Source: Caballeronia sp. Lep1P3
GTDB taxonomy: Bacteria; Pseudomonadota; Gammaproteobacteria; Burkholderiales; Burkholderiaceae
Assembly: GCF_022879595.1 (NCBI RefSeq)
Contig: NZ_CP084267.1
Coordinates: 248,001-312,000 of the forward strand
Direction: 5' to 3'
Length of the DNA stretch: 64,000 bases
Shown: in pieces, positions 26,200 to 33,828 of the stretch
How the letters are laid out: each line of letters begins with the position of its first letter
How positions within the stretch are numbered: the stretch's first letter is position 1
Notes under the pieces: generated by a model
The model's input: only the letters and a program-made list of their open reading frames with translations
Databases searched by the model: none
What the model was told of the DNA's origin: nothing
Translations under genes and position numbers: made by a program

Positions 26200-27636
26200 A
26201 TGGCATCCACTTCTATTGGGCGACGCACGTTCGTCAAGGGCACGGCGTCCGCACTCGCACTGGCTTCCCTTCCCAGAATGAGCTTCGGGGCGACGCCGGT
26301 TATCCGTCTCGAATGGCAGGCATTCAAGGCAACGCCGCATTACGCGTCGTATCTCACCGCCATTCGCACGATGAAATCAATAACGGACAGCACCAAGGCG
26401 ACTTCCTGGAAGTACTGGGCCAATGTTCATGCCAACTATTGCCCGCACGACGTGGCGTACTTCATGGCATGGCATCGCGGATATATCTATTACTTCGAGC
26501 AGCAGTTGAAGTCGTCTTCCGGCGATACGGGTGTCACGTTGCCATATTGGGACTACTATACGTATCCGACCATCCCATCAGAATTCACGGATACCGCGAG
26601 CGGCAATCCGCTCTACGTTTCGCGCGTGAACTCGAACGTGTATCAGGCGCTCGACCTCTCGCCTTTCGGCTCTCGCATCGTCAACTTCCAGCGCGGCACG
26701 AGCAGCGCGTTCGAGACGATGTGCGAGAACGCGCCGCACGATCCGGTGCACGACATCATCGGCGGGCCGATGGCCGACATCGCCACGGCCGCGACGGACC
26801 CGCTCTTCTACCTGCATCACTGCAATATCGACCGCCTGTGGAATGCATGGTCACTGCGCCCGACGAGCAAGGTGCCGGTTGCGAGCAACAGCTACTGGAG
26901 CGGCACGTTCACGTATGCGAGGAGCCTCACGATGGCGCGCTCGCTTACGCGCACCACCGCGCAACTCGGCTACGACTACGCCAACGACACCACGCCGGCC
27001 GTGTTGCCGCCGCAGGCGCAGCAAGGGCGGATCATTCGCGTGCAAGCACAGGTGTCGGCCATTCGCGGGCTCCCGCAACTGGCCACGTTCACGACGACGC
27101 CGGGGCGCAGCATATCGGCGACGCGGCGCGCGCTGGGCGGCGTAAAGGGCATCGCGCTCGGCGAAACGTCATTGAGCGCGAGCATTCCGCTGCAGGCGTC
27201 CAATGCCACCGCGCTCAAGGACGTGCTGTCGAGCTCGCCCGCAATCGGCTTGAGCGCCACGCAGGTCGCGCCATCGGTTGCTAACAAGTTTCAGTATGTG
27301 AAGCTCGTGCTGGACGATGTCAACATGCCATCCAGCGCAGCAGGAGGCGGCTTCTTCTATAACGTGTATGTGAACTTGCCGGCCACCGGGGACGTGGACG
27401 CGGTCAGGTCCGATCATTTCGTCGGCACGCTCGGCGCGTTCCAGATTTCGACCGCGCGGTACCACGGCATGAACATGATCGAATATGACGTAACAGACTT
27501 GCTCGCACGGCTCGGCATAACGAATCCGAACCAGATCGTGGTCTCATTCGTGCGAATCAGCGCCCTGAATCACCCGAAGGGAAAAGCCGTTTCGATCGGC
27601 GAGGCGAGAGTCGAACTCGGTACCGACGCACCCTAG
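26200..27636 (+). CDS. Tat-exported tyrosinase/polyphenol oxidase
   Basis: A 478-residue type-3 copper protein. A twin-arginine signal (RRTFVKG at residues 8-14) is followed by the tyrosinase core: CuA histidines at about 77, 83 and 92 (MAWHRGYIYYFE) and CuB histidines at 180, 184 (HDPVHDIIGG) and 206/207 (LFYLHHCNIDRLW). A C-terminal beta-rich region of about 200 residues resembles the shielding domain of pro-tyrosinases. It hydroxylates phenols and oxidises catechols to quinones outside the cytoplasm. The start has AGGGAG upstream. It is followed by two secreted paralogs. Confidence 0.92.
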   Translation: MASTSIGRRTFVKGTASALALASLPRMSFGATPVIRLEWQAFKATPHYASYLTAIRTMKSITDSTKATSWKYWANVHANYCPHDVAYFMAWHRGYIYYFEQQLKSSSGDTGVTLPYWDYYTYPTIPSEFTDTASGNPLYVSRVNSNVYQALDLSPFGSRIVNFQRGTSSAFETMCENAPHDPVHDIIGGPMADIATAATDPLFYLHHCNIDRLWNAWSLRPTSKVPVASNSYWSGTFTYARSLTMARSLTRTTAQLGYDYANDTTPAVLPPQAQQGRIIRVQAQVSAIRGLPQLATFTTTPGRSISATRRALGGVKGIALGETSLSASIPLQASNATALKDVLSSSPAIGLSATQVAPSVANKFQYVKLVLDDVNMPSSAAGGGFFYNVYVNLPATGDVDAVRSDHFVGTLGAFQISTARYHGMNMIEYDVTDLLARLGITNPNQIVVSFVRISALNHPKGKAVSIGEARVELGTDAP

Positions 27637-27644
27637 AGCGGCGG

Positions 27645-27683
27645 CGCGAACCATGAGCATGACGAACTAGCGGTCGGTTCGCG
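27645..27683. other. Hairpin downstream of the tyrosinase gene
   Basis: CGCGAACC at 27645-27652 and GGTTCGCG at 27676-27683 are perfect 8-bp arms around a 23-base loop, starting 9 bases after the tyrosinase stop. There is no T run, so it is only a weak terminator candidate. Confidence 0.3.
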
Positions 27684-27749
27684 TCGGCGATACGGTTCCC
27701 CGGTCATGCAGTCGGCCGGGCAACGGCTGCAACGTGAAAAGGTGAAAGC

Positions 27750-28337
27750 ATGCGTGCGATCGTCGTCTCCGCATTGCTCCTGCTTTACGCGTCCGCCTCC
27801 TTCGGCGACGACACGTCGGGCGACATCCATAAGCTCGGCGCCGAGCTGCTGGTCTACGACGCGCAGGGAAGACCCGTCGCGCCGCTCGACGATTACGGCG
27901 GGCAGGGCGTTTATCTGACGATAAACGGCGCGATCGCCTTCGCGTTCATCGAGCGGACGATCGTATCGGGCGATGGCGGTCCGCAGACCGTCTATTCGGG
28001 CACGAACTTCAGATGGTCGGGGACCAACGCGGTCGATTTCACATCGTCCGACTGCAGCGGCACGCCAATCATCACGCTCACTTCGGGCGTGCGTCCGTCA
28101 CTGGCCGTGAGGCGCGGCGCCGATGTGACGCTGTATGTGGCGCCGGATACGAACTCCGCCCCGATGCGCGTGGCCTCGACGCTTTCCGGACCGAACTTTC
28201 AGTGCACGACCGCTACCGTGCCGACCACGGAATACGGCTGGCCGGCGGCGATCACGTACTCGCTGACCGGTTCGCATCCGGAGCCGCTCACGATCCGCGA
28301 TGCGCACGCGGGCCCGGCACAATCATCGCGCGAGTGA
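27750..28337 (+). CDS. Secreted protein of unknown function, copy 1 of a tandem pair
   Basis: A 195-residue protein with a Sec signal (MRAIVVSALLLLYASASFG). The mature part appears beta-rich with two cysteines (DCSG and FQC). It is paralogous to the next gene: shared blocks include an LxVYDAxGxPV start, GGxGVYLTINGA, QTVYSGTNFRW, a DCSGTPII block, VTLYVAP and HPEPLTI. I do not recognise the family. Its position behind the tyrosinase suggests a role at the cell surface or in copper loading, but that is inference only. Confidence 0.75.
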   Translation: MRAIVVSALLLLYASASFGDDTSGDIHKLGAELLVYDAQGRPVAPLDDYGGQGVYLTINGAIAFAFIERTIVSGDGGPQTVYSGTNFRWSGTNAVDFTSSDCSGTPIITLTSGVRPSLAVRRGADVTLYVAPDTNSAPMRVASTLSGPNFQCTTATVPTTEYGWPAAITYSLTGSHPEPLTIRDAHAGPAQSSRE

Positions 28338-28397
28338 CCGGCGCGCTTGCCGCAACGCGTTCTATCGAACGGCGATTTCGGCCTGGAGGTTCATTCG

Positions 28398-28958
28398 ATG
28401 CGTGCAATGATCGTAGCGGCTCTTCTCATGTCGTATTCGCTCGCGCCGTTCGCCCACGACGATGCGGACCATCGCGCGAATTATCGGCATCATCGCGTGC
28501 TGCGCGTGTTCGATGCCAACGGCAAGGTGGTCGGCGCATTCCGATATTCGGGCGGCGGCGCGGGCGTGTTCGTCACGGTGAACGGCGCTTCGGTGTTCCT
28601 GCCGGTCGTGCGGCGCCAAGTCAGCGGCACCGGCGACCAGACGGTCTACTCGGCGAGTCAGTTCAGCTGGGGACTGTATTTCATCAACCAGTACTTCTCG
28701 GCTGACTGCAGCGGCGCGCCGCTCATCGTGAGCAACGCGGGACCGCGGCCATCGTCGGTGCTTCGCACCGGTTCCGAAGTTACCGTCTATGTGGCGCCGG
28801 CTTCGAACTCGCAATTCCTGAGCGTTTCGTCGTATCTGCTCGGCAGCGCGGGCCAGTGCCAGCGTTACGCGACGCCGCTCACGCAAGCGGGCTGGCCCGT
28901 CGAGTCGAGCTACGTCATCACGCAGGATCATCCGGAACCGCTGACGGTCCACTACTGA
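28398..28958 (+). CDS. Secreted protein of unknown function, copy 2 of a tandem pair
   Basis: A 186-residue protein with signal peptide MRAMIVAALLMSYSLAPFA; the mature form begins with a His/Asp-rich stretch (HDDADHRANYRHHR) that could bind metal and is missing from copy 1. Blocks shared with copy 1 include GGGAGVFVTVNGA, QTVYSASQFSW, SADCSGAPLI, VTVYVAP, QC and HPEPLTV. A GGAGGT ribosome site lies 7 bases before the ATG at 28398. The arrangement indicates a tandem duplication followed by divergence. Confidence 0.78.
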   Translation: MRAMIVAALLMSYSLAPFAHDDADHRANYRHHRVLRVFDANGKVVGAFRYSGGGAGVFVTVNGASVFLPVVRRQVSGTGDQTVYSASQFSWGLYFINQYFSADCSGAPLIVSNAGPRPSSVLRTGSEVTVYVAPASNSQFLSVSSYLLGSAGQCQRYATPLTQAGWPVESSYVITQDHPEPLTVHY

Positions 28959-29003
28959 CGAGCCGCGCCTCCCGGCAACATCGCGGTGCGGACGCAACGA
29001 GCC

Positions 29004-30074
29004 TCATGCGGGGATCACGCGATGGTGCCTGAGCCTGTCGAACAGCGCGTAGAACGAATCGGGCGTGCTTTGATAATCGAGGAAGCCGGCCTTGCGGCTT
29101 TTGCTCATGTCGGTGAGCACTTCCATCGGGCGGCCGAGGTCAGCGTCCGTATGCCACCATGATGCGAGCTTGCCGATGTCGGGCTCGATCAGATTGCGAC
29201 GTTCGGCAATCTCCGCCCACTGCCTGCTCGCGTCCTGCATGCGCGCTTCGAGCGGTTGCGTGGTGCCGTCGAACGGCGCGGGTTCGATCCCGAAGTACTG
29301 CGCGATCTGCGACCACATCCACTTCCAGCGGAAGACATCGCCATTGACGACGTTGAACTCCTCGTTGCGTGCATTCGGCGCGGTCGATGCCCATTCGAGA
29401 TGGCGCGCGAGCAGGCGCGCATCGGTCATGTCGGTAAGGCCGTTCCATTGCGCGGCCGAGCCGGGGAACCGGAACGGCATGCCGGTCTCTTTGGCGAGCG
29501 TCGCGTAGACGGCGAGCGTCACGCCCATGTTCATCGCATTGCCGAGCGCGAAGCCGATGATCGTGTGCGGCCGATGCACGCTCCAGCCAAAGCCGTATCG
29601 ATTGGCTGCATCGAAGAGACGGTCTTCCTGCTCGTAATAGAAGTTCTCGACTGCCTGACGGCCCTGTTCCTCGCGAAACGGCGTGAGCGGGACATCCCCT
29701 TGCGCGTAGGCTTCGAACGGGCCGAGATAGTGCTTGAGGCCCGTGACGAGCGCGGCATGCTGGAGCCTGCCCGAAGGACCGAGCGCATCGAGCACATGCC
29801 GGACCATCGCGCCGTTGACGCGGATGTTCTCGCGCTCGCTCTCCTGTCGCGACCACGCGGTGAAGAAGACGTGCGTGAAATCGCGGCCTTGCAGCGCTTC
29901 TTCGACCGATGCCTGCGACGTGAGATCGGCGGTGACGGCATCGACGCCGTCGCGCATGGGCGAGCGGCCGCGTGAAAGCCCGGTCACGCTCCAGTCGCCG
30001 CGCGCGAGCAGGTGATCCGCGACGTTGCCGCCGACGATGCCCGTCGCGCCGATGATGAGTGCTTTCTGTTCCAT
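29004..30074 (-). CDS. PRISE-type SDR (progesterone 5-beta-reductase/iridoid synthase-like)
   Basis: A 356-residue extended SDR. The cofactor motif GATGIVGGN is at residues 9-17, and the NFYYEQED segment matches the NxxYxxED active-site motif of the PRISE family, which replaces the usual YxxxK. Family members reduce activated C=C bonds of enones. Bacterial members are broad-specificity enone reductases of unknown physiological substrate. It is monocistronic and convergent with the secreted-protein pair. Confidence 0.85.
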   Translation of the reverse strand: MEQKALIIGATGIVGGNVADHLLARGDWSVTGLSRGRSPMRDGVDAVTADLTSQASVEEALQGRDFTHVFFTAWSRQESERENIRVNGAMVRHVLDALGPSGRLQHAALVTGLKHYLGPFEAYAQGDVPLTPFREEQGRQAVENFYYEQEDRLFDAANRYGFGWSVHRPHTIIGFALGNAMNMGVTLAVYATLAKETGMPFRFPGSAAQWNGLTDMTDARLLARHLEWASTAPNARNEEFNVVNGDVFRWKWMWSQIAQYFGIEPAPFDGTTQPLEARMQDASRQWAEIAERRNLIEPDIGKLASWWHTDADLGRPMEVLTDMSKSRKAGFLDYQSTPDSFYALFDRLRHHRVIPA

Positions 30075-30202
30075 TGTTCGAGTGCCTGATGGATGGACCG
30101 CCGTGCAGTTTGCGCACGGCTGGTGGATGTGGATCGAAGAAAAGCGGCAGCCACTTGCGCTCCGTGCAGCAAGCGGCGAGCCGCATGCGTTTCAGCGAAG
30201 AC

Positions 30203-30748
30203 TCAAGCCTGCGCGGGCCGCGCCGGATACCGGACGATGTCGGGCGCGCCGACCGACGCGCCGGGCGTCAGCCGCGCCTCGTCCACGCGCTCGCCCGCCA
30301 TCAGATGAAACACCGTCTCGCCGCGCGCGAGAAGGTAATCCGCGACGATGCGTCTGTGGCAGCGCCACCAGACGGCTTCCGAGCACATCACGGCGCAACG
30401 TTTCTCCCGCCCGAGTTCCACGAGCGTCTGCAGCCCGCTTCGGAACGCGGGCGACAGCGCGTAATCCGCGTAGTTGTGGAAGCTGGCGTTCTCCCAGAAG
30501 CCGTTCACCTCGGCAGGCACGTCATGGGCCTTGCCGCGAAGCCCGCCCAGGGCCGCGATCCGCCGGTAAGCGAGGCCGTGCGGTTCGAGACTCGCGGGCA
30601 AGCCGTCCTCGTTGAATTGCGGATTCGTGCGCGATCTCGGAATGGTCCGGATATCGACGACCACTTCCACGGCGCCGGCCTTCAGGAGCGCCGCGAAATC
30701 ATCGATCGTCTTCGTCGAATGCCCGACCGTGTAGAAGGGGAGGTTCAT
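30203..30748 (-). CDS. DUF488 family protein
   Basis: A 181-residue protein with the DUF488 features: YTVGHSTKTIDDFAALL at the start, VVDIRTIPRSRTNPQFN and the later MCSEAVWWRCHRRIVADYL segment with its conserved Cys and His. Function is unknown; the motif pattern suggests a metal- or nucleotide-binding hydrolase. It is divergent from the nar locus and separate from it. Confidence 0.85.
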   Translation of the reverse strand: MNLPFYTVGHSTKTIDDFAALLKAGAVEVVVDIRTIPRSRTNPQFNEDGLPASLEPHGLAYRRIAALGGLRGKAHDVPAEVNGFWENASFHNYADYALSPAFRSGLQTLVELGREKRCAVMCSEAVWWRCHRRIVADYLLARGETVFHLMAGERVDEARLTPGASVGAPDIVRYPARPAQA

Positions 30749-30838
30749 GACATCTGCTCCGGCGTATCGATTTCATTATCCCCGAGCAGGCGCCTTCGTG
30801 CGCGCGCGGTGCCGCGTGTCGCGAGGAATCATGCGGCG

Positions 30839-30935
30839 TACTCCTTTGTGACTAGCGGCCAAGCGCCGCACTAGTCCGCCTGGCGGATATCGCACGCGCA
30901 GCGCGCTCCCTATCCTTGCGATGAAGTCTTTCATC
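30839..30935 (+). promoter_or_regulatory. narK promoter region with paired ACTAG boxes
   Basis: An inverted repeat GACTAG (30850-30855)/CTAGTC (30871-30876) encloses an inner CGGC/GCCG pair. A core ATCCTTGCGATGAA lies at 30912-30925, 25 bases before the narK ATG, and overlaps a GATGAA/TTCATC hairpin (30920-30935). The same core and ACTAGT boxes occur upstream of narG. A TACTCCT at 30839-30845 fits the NarL heptamer TACYNMT. No TTGAT-N4-ATCAA Fnr box is seen. Confidence 0.5.
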
Positions 30936-30949
30936 ACAAGGAACGGACG

Positions 30950-32215
30950 ATGAGCGTCCTCAACCTGCCCTCCGTCGCGCCCAGCGCGGCTGATTCCACC
31001 GCATGGCGCGTGCTCGGCGCGAGCACATTCGCCTTCACCATCTGCTTTGCGGTCTGGATGGTGTTCGCCATTCTCGGCATTGCGCTCAAGCAGCAGTTGC
31101 ATCTGAGCGATACGGAGTTCGGCCTGATGGCCGCCATGCCGGTTTTGAGCGGGTCGCTGGCGCGCGTGCCGCTCGGAATCTGGACCGACCGCTTCGGCGG
31201 CCGCATCGTCTTCTTCTGGACGATGGCCGTGACCATCGTTCCTATCTGGCTCATCGCGTACGCCACCGAGTTATGGCAGTTCCTCTTGCTGGGGCTCGTC
31301 GTCGGCATCGCGGGCGCGTGCTTTTCGGTAGGCACGCCGTATGTGGCGCGCTGGTTCCCGAAGTCGCGTCAGGGACTCGCGATGGGCGTGTTCGGCGCGG
31401 GTAATTCGGGCGCGGCGCTCAACAAGTTCGTCGCACCGGTGCTGATGCTTGCCGCAGGAACGTGGACCATCGTCCCGAAGGTGTACGCCATCGCAATGCT
31501 CGTGACCGCGCTCGCATTCTGGCTGCTGTCCGCGTCCAACCCCGCGCATTTCGGCGCGAACGCACAAAGTTTCGTGTCGCAACTCGCCTTGCTCAAAGAC
31601 CGCCGCGTGTTGCGCTATGCGCAGTACTACTCCGTCGTGTTTGGCGGCTATGTCGGGCTGTCGCTCTGGATGCCGCAGTACTACGTGAATCAATATGGCT
31701 TCGGCATCGAGCGGGCTGCGTTTCTCGCCGCATGCTTCTCGCTGCCGGGGGGCGTCCTTCGGGCACTGGGCGGCTGGATGTCGGATCGGTTCGGCGCGCA
31801 CCGCACGACGTGGATCGTGATGTGGGTCGCGCTCGCGTGCTTCTTCGTGTTGAGCTATCCCGCCACCGATCTGGCCGTTCACTCGGCCGACGGCCCGCGC
31901 CATTTCCATATCACGACGGGTCCTGCGCTCTACACGGCACTGATGTTCGTGGTCGGTGTGGCGATGGCGGTCGGCAAGGCGTCGGTGTTCAAGTTCATCG
32001 CCGAGGATTTCCCCACGAACATCGGCGCCGTCTCCGGCGTCGTGGGGCTCGCGGGCGGCCTGGCGGGGTTCTTCTTGCCTGTGCTCTTCGGCCTGCTGAC
32101 CGATCTCACCGGCGTTCGCACCACCTGTTTCATGCTGATGTTCGGCGCGACCGTGGTCAGTCTCATCAGCATGCATTTCACGTTTCAGCCGGGGCGCGCC
32201 GAGCGCGCGGCCTGA
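30950..32215 (+). CDS. narK: Nitrate/nitrite transporter, NarK1-like (MFS)
   Basis: A 421-residue, 12-helix major facilitator of the nitrate/nitrite porter family, with LSGSLARVPLGIWTDRFGGR in the first half and GGWMSDRFGAHR in the second, plus the nitrate signature arrangement AGNSGAALNK. NarK1-type proteins are usually proton-coupled nitrate importers. First gene of the nitrate respiration locus, 50 bases upstream of the second NarK. Confidence 0.9.
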   Translation: MSVLNLPSVAPSAADSTAWRVLGASTFAFTICFAVWMVFAILGIALKQQLHLSDTEFGLMAAMPVLSGSLARVPLGIWTDRFGGRIVFFWTMAVTIVPIWLIAYATELWQFLLLGLVVGIAGACFSVGTPYVARWFPKSRQGLAMGVFGAGNSGAALNKFVAPVLMLAAGTWTIVPKVYAIAMLVTALAFWLLSASNPAHFGANAQSFVSQLALLKDRRVLRYAQYYSVVFGGYVGLSLWMPQYYVNQYGFGIERAAFLAACFSLPGGVLRALGGWMSDRFGAHRTTWIVMWVALACFFVLSYPATDLAVHSADGPRHFHITTGPALYTALMFVVGVAMAVGKASVFKFIAEDFPTNIGAVSGVVGLAGGLAGFFLPVLFGLLTDLTGVRTTCFMLMFGATVVSLISMHFTFQPGRAERAA

Positions 32216-32265
32216 AGCACCCAGCGCGATCGTTTTTCATCGCGCTTCAACGTTCGAGTCCTCTC

Positions 32266-33651
32266 ATGTCACGTTATCTGCTCACTCAGTGGGAGCCCGA
32301 AAATCAGGGCTTCTGGCGCGCAACGGGCGAAAACATCGCGCGCCGCAATTTGTGGATCTCCATTCCCGCGCTCATGCTGGCGTTCGTCGTGTGGTCGCTG
32401 TGGAGCGTGGTCGCCGTCAATCTGGACAAGGGCGGCTTTCGTTTCTCGAAAGACCAGTTGTTTTGGCTGACGGCCTTGCCCGCCTTGTCGGGCGCGACGC
32501 TGCGCATCTTCTATTCGTTCCTGGTGCCGATTTTCGGCGGCCGGCGTTTCACGGCCTTCTCCACCGCGAGCCTGCTCATTCCCGCGCTGGGAATGGGGTT
32601 CGCGCTTCGCGATCCCTCGACCAGCTATTCGACACTGCTCGTCCTTGCCTTGCTATGCGGTCTCGGCGGCGCCAACTTCAGCTCGTCGATGGCCAACATC
32701 AGCTTCTTTTTCCCGAAGGCCAGAAAGGGTTTTGCGACCGGGATGAACGCGGGCATCGGCAATCTCGGTGTGTCGGTGGTGCAATTCGTGACCCCCATCG
32801 TCGTGGCGGCGGCCGTGTTCGGATCGCTCGGCGGGGAAGGGCAGACGTACACGGTCGACGGCCGCGAACACGCCATATGGCTGCAGAACGCGGGCTTCGT
32901 GTGGGTGCCGTTCATCGTCGTGTCGACGATTGCGGCGTGGTTCGGGATGAACGACATCGCCGATGCGAAGGCCTCGTTTTCCGAACAGGCCGTCATTTTC
33001 AAGCGCAAGCACAACTGGCTCATGTGCCTTCTGTACGTCGGCACGTTCGGCTCGTTCATCGGTTTCTCGGCGGGTCTCGCGCTGCTCACGAAGGCGGAGT
33101 TTCCCTCGGTCAACCCGACGGCCTACGCGTTCCTCGGGCCGCTGGCGGGTGCGATCACGCGGCCCATCGGCGGGTGGATCTCCGACCGTCTCGGCGGCGC
33201 GCGCGTCACGCTCGCCACCTTTATCGCGATGATCGTGGCCGTTTTCGGCGTGATCGCCTGCCTGCCGCACGACGGCGGAAGCGGCCATTTCGCAGGTTTC
33301 CTGGCGATGTTCGTCGTGCTGTTCGCATTGACGGGCGTCGGCAATGGATCGACGTTTCGCATGATCCCCGTCATCTTCCTGACGCAGAAGCAGCGCGAGG
33401 CCGCCGGCGGGCAGGAAACCGCCAGGAAGCAGGCGGTGCATGAAGCAGGCAAGGAGTCCGCGGCGGTCCTGGGCTTCGCGGGCGCGATCGGCGCTTACGG
33501 CGGTTTCTTCATTCCGCGCAGCTTCGGTACGTCGATCAACGCGACCGGATCGCCGGTCATGGCGCTCTACTGCTTCATCGCGTTCTACGCAGTCTGCGCA
33601 GTCGTGACGTGGGCGTGCTATGCGCGGCGCAATGCGTCCATGCCCTGCTGA
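32266..33651 (+). CDS. narK2: Nitrate/nitrite antiporter, NarK2-like (MFS)
   Basis: A 461-residue transporter of the same family as the preceding gene but longer, with a loop insertion around GGEGQTYTVDGREH and the nitrate signature NAGIGNLGVSVVQF. NarK2-type proteins usually exchange nitrate for nitrite. A NarK1+NarK2 pair in front of narGHJI is the common beta-proteobacterial arrangement. The ATG at 32266 is chosen because the protein then begins at the normal NarK2 N-terminus; upstream sequence in frame overlaps the first transporter. Confidence 0.9.
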   Translation: MSRYLLTQWEPENQGFWRATGENIARRNLWISIPALMLAFVVWSLWSVVAVNLDKGGFRFSKDQLFWLTALPALSGATLRIFYSFLVPIFGGRRFTAFSTASLLIPALGMGFALRDPSTSYSTLLVLALLCGLGGANFSSSMANISFFFPKARKGFATGMNAGIGNLGVSVVQFVTPIVVAAAVFGSLGGEGQTYTVDGREHAIWLQNAGFVWVPFIVVSTIAAWFGMNDIADAKASFSEQAVIFKRKHNWLMCLLYVGTFGSFIGFSAGLALLTKAEFPSVNPTAYAFLGPLAGAITRPIGGWISDRLGGARVTLATFIAMIVAVFGVIACLPHDGGSGHFAGFLAMFVVLFALTGVGNGSTFRMIPVIFLTQKQREAAGGQETARKQAVHEAGKESAAVLGFAGAIGAYGGFFIPRSFGTSINATGSPVMALYCFIAFYAVCAVVTWACYARRNASMPC

Positions 33652-33658
33652 CCGGCGA

Positions 33659-33732
33659 GACTAGTACCAAAGGATTAGGACGCCCGAGAAGACTAGTTCT
33701 TTGGACGAGCGTTAACTCATCCTTTCGATGAA
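33659..33732 (+). promoter_or_regulatory. narG promoter region with two ACTAGT boxes
   Basis: GACTAGT occurs at 33659-33665 and again at 33691-33697, exactly 32 bases (three helical turns) apart. A core ATCCTTTCGATGAA at 33719-33732 matches the narK core at 13 of 14 positions. The distal box is 59 bases upstream of the core here and 61 bases upstream at narK. This suggests a shared activator, plausibly the NarL-like regulator encoded at 42.4 kb. Confidence 0.5.
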
Positions 33733-33828
33733 TGGGCGCAAGACTCGCGCGACCCTACACTCGAATCGAAACAGCAATTGCCGCGCGCATCGGAATCCCG
33801 CTGCGCGCTGGCCTGGCCCGGAGTATCA

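Noticed and set aside
30749..33828. Fnr/Anr boxes (TTGAT-N4-ATCAA) in front of the nar operons
   Set aside because: I looked in both upstream regions and found no match.
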